Part shown: in pieces, positions 54,215 to 64,000 of the stretch
How positions within the stretch are numbered: the first letter of the stretch is position 1
Layout: the number at the start of each line of letters is the position of its first letter
DNA from: Legionella parisiensis
GTDB lineage: Bacteria; Pseudomonadota; Gammaproteobacteria; Legionellales; Legionellaceae
NCBI RefSeq assembly: GCF_001467945.1
Contig: NZ_LNYQ01000013.1
Location: forward strand, 2,695,405-2,759,404
DNA: 64,000 bases
Reading direction: 5' to 3'
Translations under genes and position numbers: made by a program
The notes under the pieces: model-generated
Told to the model about the DNA's origin: nothing
What the model saw: only the letters and a program-made list of their open reading frames with translations
Databases searched by the model: none

Positions 54215-56542
54215 ATGGATAATACCCATCAAAGCTCAATTGTTGAGCCTATAGCCGTTGATAAAGTATCTAATGTCTTAAAATGGATTCTTTTAATTAC
54301 AGCAATTATCTGTTTCATAGTGCTGATTTGGGGTACCTATAAAACCTATCAGCTTGCTCCACCTTTACCGCAGCAATTTCAATCTCCTTCTGGGCAAACT
54401 GTGATAACAGCAGAGGATATTGTGGCTGGTAAAGCGGGTTTTCAACGCGCTGACCTTATGGATTATGGAAGTCTTTATGGAATGGGCTCTTATTTTGGAG
54501 AGGATTATACTGCAAAATATTTAGTCAGTCTTGGCAGAATTATAGAAGATAAAATAGCGCAACAACGTTTCGGTAAACCCTTTATAAATCTGGGGGTAGG
54601 GGAACAATACACTGTACGCCAAGGAATGCAACAGGATCTGCAGCACATTGATCTAAGTAAGCAAATCAGCATTTTGTCCCAGCCAGTTGCTGATGCAATC
54701 ATGCAACTGCGCCAGCAAATCTCACAAAATCTACTAAATCATGATCCAGAAACAGGTTGGACCAAGGCCTATAGCTTAAATGAGCAAAGTGCCTTACAAA
54801 CGGCTGATTTTCTTATTTATTCCTCACTCACTACGATTGCACATAGACCAGGGCAAAATAGTTCCTATACCAACAATTGGCCTTATGAACCCACTATGGG
54901 AAATACGCCAACAGCAAATACCTTTTACTGGACATGGGTATCATTTTGTTTTGTATTTCTGGGTTTTGGTGTCGTACTTTATATTTATCATCGATATTTA
55001 AGTGTGCCTGATGATGCATTGAGAACCCCCGTATTGTTGGGATTTGAGTCTTTGACACCAAGTCAGCGCAAGGTAGGGCAATATTTTGTTGTTGTTGCGC
55101 TTGTTTTGCTGATCCAGATTGCTGTAGGTGCGATTATGGCGCATTACTATACAGAACGAACGGGGTTTTATGGAATTAATATTAATAATTATTTACCTTT
55201 TAATTTCTTACGCGATGTACACATTCAAACGCCAATTGTCTGGATCGCTCTTTCATGGGTCAGCGCCGCTGTTTTCATGGCTCCTCTCATTAGTAAAAAA
55301 GAAGCGAAAAGGCAGGGTTTTTTGGTTGATCTCTTGTTTTGGGTCACCTTGTTTATTGTTGGCGGAGCACTTGTTGGTAATTATATGGGGATTATGGGAT
55401 ATGTGGATGAACACTGGTTTTGGGTGGGCAATCAGGGCCTGTCCTATCTGCAACTTGGTCGCTTATGGCAAATTGGATTTTGTTTAGGACTTTTCCTTTG
55501 GAGTTTTATTATTTTTCGCGGCATGTGGCCTACCTGGAGTGGCTTAAAAACTGCTGCTGTTGAGTTTTGGACTGGGCGCATTCGTTTAGAACATTTGTTT
55601 TGGGCAAGCACGATAAATATTGCAGTATTGTATTGCTTTGGGATGATCCCTTTAACTGGAATTGAAAAATCATTCACAATCACTGATTTTTGGCGCTGGT
55701 GGGTCGTTCATCTTTGGGTAGAGCAGTCATTTGAGTTTTTTGCTGCGTGCTCTACTGCTTATCTTTTAATGGGAACAGGATTGGTTTCGCGAGCTTTAGC
55801 AGAGCGTGCAATGTACTTTGAAACAATTTTGGTATTTTTAGGAGGAATCATCGGCACTGGTCATCACTGGTATTGGACAGGTACTCCGGATTTTTGGGTT
55901 CCCTTAGGATCTATGTTTTCGTTCATTGAAGTATTGCCTTTGGTTCTCCTCATTATCGATGCCATCGAACATCATCAATTAATTAAGCGACAAGGTATTT
56001 TTACTTATAATTTGGCTTATCTCTATATTTTGGGAGCATCTTTTTGGAATTTTGTTGGCGCAGGTGTATTCGGTGGAGGGACACTTAACGCGCCGCTTAT
56101 AAACTATTATGAGCATGGAACGTTTCTTACTTTAAACCATGCGCATACCGCATTATTTGGGGCATTTGGTTTGCTCGGCCTCGGGTTAATTTATTTTTGT
56201 TTACGCTATGCTGCAGGTGAGCGTTTTGCTTGGGGTGATCGTTTAGGGACTTGGGCATTTTGGTTATATAACATAGGTCTTGTTTTATGGATTGTGTTGA
56301 ATTTCTTTCCTATAGGCTGGGCACAATTAATGGATGTTTATGAACATGGCTTTGCCCATTCAAGAAGCCTTGAATTTTATAATACAACATTGTTATGGCA
56401 ATGGTTACGACTGCCGGGAGATGTTGTATTTGCTTTAGGGGCGTTATTCATGGCCTATGATTTTATTAAAAAGCTAGGTCCTTTTTTTCCAAAATGGTTG
56501 GGAGTTAAGCGCTTGGAACAACAACTTGTTCGCGATATTTAG
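54215..56542 (+). CDS. norB: Quinol-dependent nitric oxide reductase
   Basis: A 775-residue inner-membrane enzyme reducing NO to N2O with electrons from quinol. One N-terminal membrane segment and a large periplasmic domain precede 12-13 membrane segments. Catalytic core signatures: HLWVEQSFEFFA with a heme ligand His and Glu, GTGHHWYWTG with the two FeB His, and LNHAHTALFGAFG with further heme His. The frame opens at 54176, but ATG at 54215 has AAGGA eight bases upstream and is preferred. A single-subunit qNOR protects against host-derived NO. No norD/norQ or NO regulator is adjacent. Confidence 0.9.
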   Translation: MDNTHQSSIVEPIAVDKVSNVLKWILLITAIICFIVLIWGTYKTYQLAPPLPQQFQSPSGQTVITAEDIVAGKAGFQRADLMDYGSLYGMGSYFGEDYTAKYLVSLGRIIEDKIAQQRFGKPFINLGVGEQYTVRQGMQQDLQHIDLSKQISILSQPVADAIMQLRQQISQNLLNHDPETGWTKAYSLNEQSALQTADFLIYSSLTTIAHRPGQNSSYTNNWPYEPTMGNTPTANTFYWTWVSFCFVFLGFGVVLYIYHRYLSVPDDALRTPVLLGFESLTPSQRKVGQYFVVVALVLLIQIAVGAIMAHYYTERTGFYGININNYLPFNFLRDVHIQTPIVWIALSWVSAAVFMAPLISKKEAKRQGFLVDLLFWVTLFIVGGALVGNYMGIMGYVDEHWFWVGNQGLSYLQLGRLWQIGFCLGLFLWSFIIFRGMWPTWSGLKTAAVEFWTGRIRLEHLFWASTINIAVLYCFGMIPLTGIEKSFTITDFWRWWVVHLWVEQSFEFFAACSTAYLLMGTGLVSRALAERAMYFETILVFLGGIIGTGHHWYWTGTPDFWVPLGSMFSFIEVLPLVLLIIDAIEHHQLIKRQGIFTYNLAYLYILGASFWNFVGAGVFGGGTLNAPLINYYEHGTFLTLNHAHTALFGAFGLLGLGLIYFCLRYAAGERFAWGDRLGTWAFWLYNIGLVLWIVLNFFPIGWAQLMDVYEHGFAHSRSLEFYNTTLLWQWLRLPGDVVFALGALFMAYDFIKKLGPFFPKWLGVKRLEQQLVRDI

Positions 56543-56571
56543 CGGTAAAATGGGCAATCCCAAAGGAAGAT

Positions 56572-56649
56572 ATGGTTATGCCTGAGCTTTTTACGATTGG
56601 ACACTCGACGCATACTTTGCAGGAGTTTCTTGGGTATGGTTCGTATTGA
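56572..56649 (+). pseudogene. Truncated DUF488 gene start
   Basis: ATGGTTATG with AAGGAAG upstream opens 25 codons reading MPELFTIGHSTHTLQEFL, which is the N-terminal signature of DUF488 proteins (TIGHS...EFL). A stop follows in the next few codons and no continuation is visible in any frame before the convergent gene. Only the 5' end survives. Confidence 0.6.
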
Positions 56650-56660
56650 GGGCAGCCGGT

Positions 56661-57893
56661 TTAATTCAGACTGTTTGATTCTTCTATGGTGTTTTGATCC
56701 GGATCATCCTTATTAGTCATTATTCTGACTCCATGGAAAGTGAAGGGTGAGACATGCGTACCATACTGCTGTACGTTTTTAAAAAGAGTACAAAAACTAG
56801 GAAATTTATAGGTTGATGTGGAAGCTGTATCTTTTTTTTGCAGAACGCCATCAAGAAAGAGGCTTTCTTCATGAGGTTGTTCAAAATTCGATACTCCAGC
56901 GACTAACAAATTAAATTCGGATGATAAGGCCTGCAGCCACTGATAAAATCCACTCTCACATCTGAAATAGTTATTATCAAGCGGATAAATACATTTTCCA
57001 TGGTTATAGTTTTTCTCAGTCAATAGGACTACCTGCTTAATTCCAAATTCTTTTAATTGCTCCAATGATGGTAGTTTTTTAGCGTCAATTGTAGTGAATC
57101 CATGATTGGGTTCGAGGATTAAACCTAATGAGGAATCACGTGATTCAGGAGATTGTGATAACAGTTCAGCACGTGGTAAGGCATCTTGTAGCTGATCCAT
57201 AATCCGTGTTTGAGTCGTTGGATCATTCAATATGGAGAGTTGCCAAATGCAATCAACACCATTCCTATATAATGCACTTGCAACAGGTGCTTCATGCCCG
57301 GTAAAGTTTATAAACAGTAAATTATCCAGCCCATGTAGTGTATTTAATTTTTCTAATAACGCATTTGTGTTGGCACAAATCTCTTCATCCACGGCTTTCG
57401 TTATAAAGTTCCGTCCTTTGGGGATCACATCATCAGAACGATTAAGGCGAACGAAATGTAATTCACCTCTAAACTTGGATAATACCTTTTGTGAAGGGGT
57501 CACAATTTCTAATAATGTTTGCAAATCATGCCGAGTTCTTATTCTAGCTTCAAAGTTCTTTGGGGGCTCTTGCTTTACAGGGGGATTTTGCAAAGTATCT
57601 ATCTTGTGGGTAATGGGTTTTAGTTTGCGTAAAACATCAATAGAGATCTTGAAGGCAAATTCTCCTTCTATATTTTCTACTGCAACCCCTAAAAACTTTT
57701 TAAAGAAAATATCGCGTAATCTATATTTATTAACCCTGCTGGCATCCACATTTCCACCCTCAATTTTACTAAATATCAAAAGGCGGTTTTCATTTTCTAG
57801 AAATTCGATATGATCGAGGTAGTAACCAAAATCTTCTATCTCGTCAATAACTGCATTTAACGCTTCTATAATCAGTTTTATTTCAGGCTTCAT
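56661..57893 (-). CDS. Orphan 410-aa protein, possible effector
   Basis: No signal peptide or membrane segment. An N-terminal alpha/beta part (about 1-110), a Pro-rich linker near 102-112, a central region with LHFVRLNRSDDVIPKGRNF and NLLFINFTGHEAPVASALYR, and a Rossmann-like segment near 285-300 (LKEFGIKQVVLLTEKNYNHG) can be seen. No catalytic motif is recognised. The C-terminal tail (NKDDPDQNTIEESNSLN) is acidic as in Dot/Icm substrates. It is read toward the qNOR gene. Confidence 0.6.
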   Translation of the reverse strand: MKPEIKLIIEALNAVIDEIEDFGYYLDHIEFLENENRLLIFSKIEGGNVDASRVNKYRLRDIFFKKFLGVAVENIEGEFAFKISIDVLRKLKPITHKIDTLQNPPVKQEPPKNFEARIRTRHDLQTLLEIVTPSQKVLSKFRGELHFVRLNRSDDVIPKGRNFITKAVDEEICANTNALLEKLNTLHGLDNLLFINFTGHEAPVASALYRNGVDCIWQLSILNDPTTQTRIMDQLQDALPRAELLSQSPESRDSSLGLILEPNHGFTTIDAKKLPSLEQLKEFGIKQVVLLTEKNYNHGKCIYPLDNNYFRCESGFYQWLQALSSEFNLLVAGVSNFEQPHEESLFLDGVLQKKDTASTSTYKFPSFCTLFKNVQQYGTHVSPFTFHGVRIMTNKDDPDQNTIEESNSLN

Positions 57894-58142
57894 TTTTACT
57901 TCTAAGAAATAAGTTATTACGGTTATTCAAGTACTTTTCTGTATAATTATTATACTACATTATAAATGAATAACATTAACGACTGATTAAGAGGGTACGC
58001 CTTTGGGCGCTAGATTTCGGTTAGGCCCCTGGATTAACCAATACAATTTCAGTTATTCCTGAAAGTGAGGGATTAGTGAATTGATACTACGTCCAATGAG
58101 TCGATACCTCAGGTCAAAATTCCCCAGCCTACTTTTTAAAGA

Positions 58143-58421
58143 TTAAGGTCTTATTGTATTTTCGTTATCTAATACGTTTTCATTGAAAATATTATATATA
58201 GAGTCACGAACCAGTTGTGGCACATTATTACTAAAGATTAGGCGTATGTCATCTCTATCTGCTCTTGAGACCGCTAATTGAACCATTTGGGGCGTACTGC
58301 CTGTAACATTCTTTTGGTATAAGTGAGAGGGGCGTCCTGTTACTGCTCCAACTCCTTCTCCTTGGCCTATAAATCTGAATCCTGCCCTATTTAGAAATGT
58401 TTCGATTTTTTCAAATTTCAT
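58143..58421 (-). CDS. Small orphan protein (92 aa)
   Basis: ATG at 58421 has GGG eight bases upstream. The protein is charged with a beta-alpha pattern (EKIETFLNRAGFRFIGQGEG, then GVGAVTGRP). No signal peptide or family. The C-terminal part (DNENTIRP) is hydrophilic. Unknown function. Confidence 0.5.
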   Translation of the reverse strand: MKFEKIETFLNRAGFRFIGQGEGVGAVTGRPSHLYQKNVTGSTPQMVQLAVSRADRDDIRLIFSNNVPQLVRDSIYNIFNENVLDNENTIRP

Positions 58422-58589
58422 TATTAGCACCCAGTTAATAAATAAAAAAGCATTGTGAACAAAATTTAATTAAATTTCAATCTATTATATGTCTTTCATG
58501 CAACCTTTGGGCGCAGCGAGGTTGATATATTTCACGGAATAAATATTTTGATATACTCTAAATGAAATCCAGTATTGAATCTGTGCCAA

Positions 58590-61500
58590 ATGTATATCAA
58601 ATCCAGCCAATTAATGTTTTCGCCATCTGATCTTACCCAATTTATGGAGAGTCCTTTTGTATCCTGGATAGAACATCTTGCAGTGGCACATCCTGATTTA
58701 CTGCCTACGCCCGATGAAAAAGATGAATTAATTGATGTATTGCAACATCTAGGAAACCAACACGAATTGGAACTCTTGGCTTTATTTGAAGAACAAGGAT
58801 TATCCGTTGCCAATTTGCATCGACAGCCGAATACCTATGAGGCGACCTTAACTGCCATGAATGATGGAGTCGATGTGATTTATCAAGCTCATTTACAATT
58901 GCTTCCTTTTCAGGGATACGCTGATTTTCTAATAAAGAAAGCAGGTAAAAGTTGGTTGGGTGATTACTGCTATGAAGTTTGGGATACCAAGCTTGCTCGA
59001 TCTGTTAAACCGGGTTTTCTGCTACAATTATGCTGCTATGCGGAAATGCTTGAAGCGATGCAGGGCAGTAGAACAGAATACATCACGGTAGTTTTAGGCA
59101 ATAAAGAACAGCGGCGCTTTCGTACTGCAGATTATTTTTATTTTTATCAAAATCTAAAACACCAGTTTTTATTGACGCATCAAAATTTTGATCCCAATGC
59201 TTGCCCTGATCCTGCTGCATCTAAAAATTGGGGAAGATGGAGTACTTATGCTGAAGAGTTATTAATTAAAGAAGATCATTTGATCCAGGTCGCAACCATT
59301 ACTTCCGGGCAAATCAAAAAACTGTATCAAGCAGGGATCAAAACCATGACTGCATTGGCTCATGCAAATTGTTCCTGGATCAAAGGGATTAAACCAGAAC
59401 GTTTTGCGCGATTGCAAGCACAAGCTAAAATTCAAAAAAAAAGTAGCGGCAAGGAAATTCCCTTATATCAAATGATTCCTCATGTTCCTGGACAAAAGCA
59501 AGGTTTGGCGTTGCTGCCTCCTGCATCACCGCTAGATGTATTTTTTGATATTGAAGGTTTTCCTCTTGAGGAGGGGGGACTGGAATATCTTTGGGGTATT
59601 GCTTATTTTGATGAAAAAGGTCAGCGCCAGTATAAGGATTTTTGGGCTCATGATGCCGAGCAGGAAAAAGACAGTTTCCACGCTTTTGTGAGATGGGTTT
59701 ATGAGCGTTGGCAAGAAGATCCACAAATGCATATTTACCATTATGCCAATTATGAAATTTCTGCATGTCGGAAGTTGATGGGCCGGTATGGTGTTTGTGA
59801 GGATGAGATCGATCAGCTCTTACGTAATGAAGTATTTGTTGATTTGTATAAAATTGTCAAAACATCTCTAATTATTGGTGAGCCACGCTATTCCATCAAA
59901 AATATAGAGCATTTATATCGGGGAAAACGAGATACTGCGGTGGGTTCTGGAGGCGATTCAGTCGTTGTTTATGAGCATTGGCGAGAACACCCAGATGGTG
60001 AGAGTTGGCATACGTCAAAAATATTAAATGACATCCGTGCTTATAATATGGATGATTGCAATTCCACTCAGGAACTGGTGGATTGGCTAAGGGCGCGGCA
60101 AAAAGAACAAGGTATAAGTTACTTAGGTAAAACAGAGCTTGTTGAGCTTGAGATTAAGGAAAAGGTGGGTGAGCGTATTCAGTTACGCGAGCGGTTACTG
60201 GCACAAGCAGAACGTTTAAAATCTGACGGAGACATCGAATTAGCTAAAATAAATTTGATTTTTGCATGGTCCATTGAATTTCATCGACGTGAAGCAAAAC
60301 CGGTGTTTTGGCGTATGTTTGAGCGATTGGGGTTAACTGGAGAAGACCTGCTCGATGATATTGATTGTTTGGCTTATTGCCGGAGGACCGCTAAGCCACC
60401 CTATAAACCTTCACCAAAATCACGCAATATGGCCTACGAGTACTTTTTTGATCCGGAACAGGAGTTTAAAGGAGCTGCCAAACAATATTTCATTTTAGAT
60501 AAAGAAACAGAAGACGGTAAGACGGTTACCGCAAATTATTGTGAAGAGGGCAGCGATCTGGAGCATGGGATTATCGTCTTGCAAATGAAAAATGAAGTGG
60601 ATGATCCAATTACCTTAATTCCTAATGAATATGTAGATCCTCATTCGATTCCTGATGCGATTGCAAAGCAGGCAGCATTATTTGAACAAGGTTTTCTGGA
60701 AAACACTGCGATATTGGATTTTCTGAGCAAATCTTATCCGCGGATTAAAGATCATCCACAGGGGGTAGCAATTGCACCAAGTCACTATCCAGAAGAACGA
60801 TTAGCTCAAATTATTCGAGCCGTTTTAAATTTAAATAACAGCTATCTTACGCTACAAGGTCCTCCTGGCGCAGGTAAAACCTACACAGGAAAGCATTTAA
60901 TCGCAGAGCTCATTCAAAGAGGAAAAAAGATAGGGATTTCATCCAATAGTCATAAAGCAATCAATAACCTATTGCTGAGTACAACGGCTTATTGCCATAA
61001 GGAAGGTATTAAGGGACATTTTGCATGTTCTCGTAATACAGATGGGGAAATTGAAGCTTTAGGTATTACAGTATTGGAAAACAAAAACATTGTTCATTTT
61101 ATTCAACCCGGATGTGTTGTCGGAGCTACAGCTTGGGGTTTTGCCAGAGAACAGCTTGCTGATGTTTTTGATTATCTTTTTATTGATGAGGCAGGGCAAG
61201 TTAGTGTTGCAAACTTAATTGCTATGAGTCGTTCAACCCGCAATATTATATTAATGGGTGATCAAATGCAGTTGGGGCAACCCTCCCAAGGAAGTCATCC
61301 TGAAGAAAGTGGTTTATCCATATTAGAGTACTTATTACACACAACACCAACAATTCCAGATTCTATGGGGGTTTTTCTGGGAACTACTTATAGGATGCAT
61401 CCTGCGGTAAATCAATGGGTTAGTGATGCGATTTATGAAGGAAAACTGGAAACTGCCCCTGAAAATGTACAGCAAATAATAAGTATTCCCAGGGGATATC

Positions 61501-62006
61501 AAGGGGTGCTGAATAAAGAAGCGGGAATTATTCCCGTACCTGTCATTCATGAGGGAAATACACAAGCCAGTGATGAGGAAGTAGAGAGGATTGTATTATT
61601 AGCCGGGGAGCTTTTAGGTAGAACATTTAAGGCAAAAAATGGTTCGCAAAAAGAAATCAGTTGGGAGGACATTCTTTTTGTTGCCCCATACAATCATCAG
61701 GTAAACAAATTGAAAATGGCACTTGGCGAACAGGCTAAAGTAGGAAGTGTCGATAAATTTCAAGGACAGGAAGCGCCTATTGTCTTTTTGAGCATGTGCG
61801 CGAGCAATGCAGATGAATCTCCTCGAGGACTGAATTTTCTTTTTGATAAAAACAGAATAAATGTTGCTATCTCGCGAGCTCAGTGTTTGGCGATTGTTGT
61901 CTATTCACCCTCTTTGCTTGAGGCGGTGCCCAATAATGTCGAACAAATTTCAAGGATGAATGTATTTTGTCAATTGGTTAATTTAAATGATTCCCTTCCG
62001 ATATGA
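58590..62006 (+). CDS. TM0106-type RecB-like nuclease fused to superfamily 1 helicase
   Basis: A 1138-residue cytoplasmic enzyme. The N-terminal half is a TM0106 RecB-like nuclease: FSPSDLTQFMESPF start, GYADFLIK and YCYEVWDTKLARSVKP near 110-145, a Cys-bearing LQLCCYAEML, and an RNase H-like DnaQ-type part with DVFFDIEGFPLEEGG and AYNMDDCNSTQELVDWL. The C-terminal half is a Upf1/Dna2-like helicase: Walker A GPPGAGKT at about 757, DEAGQ at 866, TYRMHP, SVDKFQGQE and the final NVAISRAQ motif. This fusion is found in several bacteria and is probably a DNA or RNA processing enzyme; the role is unknown. Confidence 0.85.
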   Translation: MYIKSSQLMFSPSDLTQFMESPFVSWIEHLAVAHPDLLPTPDEKDELIDVLQHLGNQHELELLALFEEQGLSVANLHRQPNTYEATLTAMNDGVDVIYQAHLQLLPFQGYADFLIKKAGKSWLGDYCYEVWDTKLARSVKPGFLLQLCCYAEMLEAMQGSRTEYITVVLGNKEQRRFRTADYFYFYQNLKHQFLLTHQNFDPNACPDPAASKNWGRWSTYAEELLIKEDHLIQVATITSGQIKKLYQAGIKTMTALAHANCSWIKGIKPERFARLQAQAKIQKKSSGKEIPLYQMIPHVPGQKQGLALLPPASPLDVFFDIEGFPLEEGGLEYLWGIAYFDEKGQRQYKDFWAHDAEQEKDSFHAFVRWVYERWQEDPQMHIYHYANYEISACRKLMGRYGVCEDEIDQLLRNEVFVDLYKIVKTSLIIGEPRYSIKNIEHLYRGKRDTAVGSGGDSVVVYEHWREHPDGESWHTSKILNDIRAYNMDDCNSTQELVDWLRARQKEQGISYLGKTELVELEIKEKVGERIQLRERLLAQAERLKSDGDIELAKINLIFAWSIEFHRREAKPVFWRMFERLGLTGEDLLDDIDCLAYCRRTAKPPYKPSPKSRNMAYEYFFDPEQEFKGAAKQYFILDKETEDGKTVTANYCEEGSDLEHGIIVLQMKNEVDDPITLIPNEYVDPHSIPDAIAKQAALFEQGFLENTAILDFLSKSYPRIKDHPQGVAIAPSHYPEERLAQIIRAVLNLNNSYLTLQGPPGAGKTYTGKHLIAELIQRGKKIGISSNSHKAINNLLLSTTAYCHKEGIKGHFACSRNTDGEIEALGITVLENKNIVHFIQPGCVVGATAWGFAREQLADVFDYLFIDEAGQVSVANLIAMSRSTRNIILMGDQMQLGQPSQGSHPEESGLSILEYLLHTTPTIPDSMGVFLGTTYRMHPAVNQWVSDAIYEGKLETAPENVQQIISIPRGYQGVLNKEAGIIPVPVIHEGNTQASDEEVERIVLLAGELLGRTFKAKNGSQKEISWEDILFVAPYNHQVNKLKMALGEQAKVGSVDKFQGQEAPIVFLSMCASNADESPRGLNFLFDKNRINVAISRAQCLAIVVYSPSLLEAVPNNVEQISRMNVFCQLVNLNDSLPI

Positions 62007-62228
62007 GGTAAAAGAGGGATGTGATACTAGTTAATTAATCATGTCTCTCTGTCCTGTTACTTCTTAAGTACGCTATTCCTATCGCCTAAAATTTTTCTGC
62101 GTAAAGCGGTTTGAATATCTACCTGGCAAAAAGTATTTTTTTGATGTGATCCCATGATTCAATTTGCGAAAATATTATAGTACACGATGTGAATTAAATC
62201 TTCGATGAATTTATTTTTGGGCTTTAGA

Positions 62229-64000
62229 TTAGCTTAAAAAATCGGCAAGAGTGCATTCATCATTTTCTAATAACTGAGCCATGATCTTATTGAATGCATT
62301 CACAACTTCGTCTTTACCGTATTCTGTTAATGGTCCATTAATCGATAGTTGGTACTGCCCTTCCAGGTCTTTTGAAAATAAAATCCATAAAGACCGATTA
62401 TTAATAGGTCTATCCTCGCTACTGTAATGATTTGGATACTGATAACTTAGATTTGCAAAATTTTTATCAGGAACTATTTTACTAAAAAAAGAAGGAGTAA
62501 TATTAATAAGAACTCTTAACCTCTCGGGTTTTGCCAGGGGTATTTTTAACTTAAATAGTTGATTCAATTTATGCTTAAACGAAGTATTGTGAGTGATTGC
62601 CTGTGCCCAGCTGAAGTACTTTATTAAATAATCAATGACAGTTGAATGCAACTTGCTCTTTTCAAGATCCCTCTTAAGGAAGAGTTTATTCCATACATAA
62701 TGCAAATAGTGATTGATTGTTAGCCCAGCCCCTTTAAACTCCCTGTTCTTTATTATATGAGAACATTTCTGATAGGGCGCTGTTATTAGTAGTTGCTCTT
62801 CAATAGACTTAATAAAATCAATAAAATTATCCTTCTCATTTAAGGTCAAGTTTATTCTTTTATATTCTACAAACACTCCTACTATGGAATTATATTGGCT
62901 TCCTTCTCTACCGTTATGAATGAGAACGAACGGCATTTTTTTTTGGTGACTCAGCTTATAAAGTGCAATATGGCATGCAGCAATCAATCCCGTGCTGACA
63001 TTAATATTTTTTGTTCTATGCCATTCTATAAATTGCTCAACTCGAAGAGAATCAAGAGGATAATGGAATAAATACTTCTCCTGCTCGTCTGTAGCAGACA
63101 TATAATACTCACGTCTCAGCGACAACATCTTAAAACCATGATTATAGTGGTGCCAAAAATTAACTTTATCTTTTAGATTGGTTTCATAAAGATGATTATT
63201 TTTTTTAACATAGTTAAGGAATGAATCTTTTTCTGGCTCAATAGTCATTTTTTTGCCACGGAAAAGAGTTTCATAGCATTTTTTGAATTGGTTCAATAGA
63301 ATACTGCATGATGGCCCATCTACTATGATATGAGGCATCACAATATGCAACTCATGTAATTCGCTATTTATTTTATAAAGATATACTCTAATTAGCGGTG
63401 GTTCTGTTAAGGATATGGCACTGAACATATTGTTTTGGAACTCCTGATGCAGCACTGTTTGGTTGTTGTTTGACGAAATGTCTTCATAGACTAACTTGAA
63501 TTGCCCTTCTTTCTTCAATGTTTGAATCGGCACATCTTTACTAAAACTCAACCAAAAAACAGGGTTTTGCTTCACAACAAAATTAAATGCCTGAGATACA
63601 TATTCTCTATTAAGTTTACCTTGTATCTGTAACTGCATCCCTGCGTTATAAGGATAATCCATTTTATTGAGCACCCAGAATACGTATTGAAAATCACACA
63701 AAGCGATTTCTTCGGTTGGGTTTTCCGCAGGAAGAGACTCAGGTACATTTTCAAGGACCTTATCTAATTCATTGGCAATATTTTTGGCGATTTTATCGAT
63801 TCGCGGTTCATTAATAAAATACTCTATGGGCAAGCTCAGGTTGGGGCAGTTCAATTTATCATGAATGCGGTTTCTCAACTCCAAAGCCATCAGTGAATCC
63901 ATGCCCATAGCAAACAGATCATTTTTTATGCCTACTTCCTCGCCACTTTCCAGCCCCAGGACGTCGGCAACAATCGCGCATAAAGTTTGGCGCAACAGGG
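62229..64000 (-). CDS. PKS/NRPS C-terminal part: carrier protein plus condensation domain (5' end outside window)
   Basis: The minus-strand frame is open to the window edge, so the gene continues upstream. Reading from the edge: a carrier domain with MGMDSLMALELRNR, Ser being the phosphopantetheine site, then a condensation domain of about 450 residues. The HHxxxDG active site reads PHIIVDG (the second His and Asp-Gly kept, the first His replaced by Pro). The protein ends with this domain, which suggests chain release or transfer by condensation, possibly esterification, but the product is unknown. Synthase identity is supported by the carrier motif and the C-domain layout. Confidence 0.75.
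   Translation of the reverse strand, partial: LLRQTLCAIVADVLGLESGEEVGIKNDLFAMGMDSLMALELRNRIHDKLNCPNLSLPIEYFINEPRIDKIAKNIANELDKVLENVPESLPAENPTEEIALCDFQYVFWVLNKMDYPYNAGMQLQIQGKLNREYVSQAFNFVVKQNPVFWLSFSKDVPIQTLKKEGQFKLVYEDISSNNNQTVLHQEFQNNMFSAISLTEPPLIRVYLYKINSELHELHIVMPHIIVDGPSCSILLNQFKKCYETLFRGKKMTIEPEKDSFLNYVKKNNHLYETNLKDKVNFWHHYNHGFKMLSLRREYYMSATDEQEKYLFHYPLDSLRVEQFIEWHRTKNINVSTGLIAACHIALYKLSHQKKMPFVLIHNGREGSQYNSIVGVFVEYKRINLTLNEKDNFIDFIKSIEEQLLITAPYQKCSHIIKNREFKGAGLTINHYLHYVWNKLFLKRDLEKSKLHSTVIDYLIKYFSWAQAITHNTSFKHKLNQLFKLKIPLAKPERLRVLINITPSFFSKIVPDKNFANLSYQYPNHYSSEDRPINNRSLWILFSKDLEGQYQLSINGPLTEYGKDEVVNAFNKIMAQLLENDECTLADFLS

Overview
The window is about 38% GC by eye and looks like a chromosomal segment of a Legionella species. 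The reasons are a heavy-metal efflux operon of the helCBA type and a set of eukaryotic-like or Legionella-type orphan genes: an OTU-like protease, a YopT-like protease with ankyrin repeats, an F-box protein, a NADAR protein, and large coiled-coil proteins with acidic/serine-rich tails typical of Dot/Icm substrates. A VirK-family protein and many beta-barrel and lipoprotein genes also fit. No rRNA, tRNA, CRISPR array, transposase or prophage gene was seen. Species is not determined, and effector status is inferred from architecture only.

Layout. 0-8 kb: the 3' end of an HD-domain (PhnZ-like) gene, an MFS transporter, an outer-membrane barrel protein, a secreted protein with seven BNR-type repeats, and divergent nagA / nagB for amino-sugar use. 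8-9 kb: a decayed class III adenylate cyclase abutting a dispersed palindromic repeat, then a Tyr/Asn-rich lipoprotein. 9-26 kb: an accessory, effector-like stretch (HEPN-like protein, membrane protein, 450-aa coiled-coil protein, OTU-like protein, three minus-strand orphans, a 1230-aa protein). It is interrupted by the classical divergent asnC / asnA pair, a GGDEF-EAL protein with altered motifs and a small Cys-rich exported peptide. 26-31 kb: an outer-membrane protein, the lrgA-lrgB pair with a divergent LysR regulator, and a class III aminotransferase preceded by a translationally coupled 50-codon ORF. 31-35 kb: the C58-like protease/ankyrin protein, a frameshifted fragment, a VirK-family protein and membrane proteins.

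35-45 kb is a metal/stress block: a cupredoxin, a FixJ-type response regulator with a minimal kinase-like partner that has lost its ATP-binding motifs, the divergent helC-helB-helA efflux operon, a DUF6790-like membrane protein and an Hsp20 chaperone. 45-48 kb: a GNAT acetyltransferase, an orphan, an AraC regulator and an EamA exporter. 48-56 kb: an F-box-like protein, the archease-rtcB RNA-ligase operon, a long palindromic repeat, a NADAR-domain protein fused to a Legionella-type tail, AlkA glycosylase and a quinol nitric oxide reductase. 56-64 kb: orphans, a TM0106 nuclease-helicase fusion, and the 3' end of a polyketide/nonribosomal peptide synthase (carrier plus condensation domain) that runs off the window.

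The most notable items are the C58-type triad in the ankyrin protein, the OTU-like protein with a long insertion, the NADAR fusion beside RNA and DNA repair genes, the degenerate kinase partner next to helCBA, the HEPN-like orphan, and several broken genes and repeats found by reading across frames.
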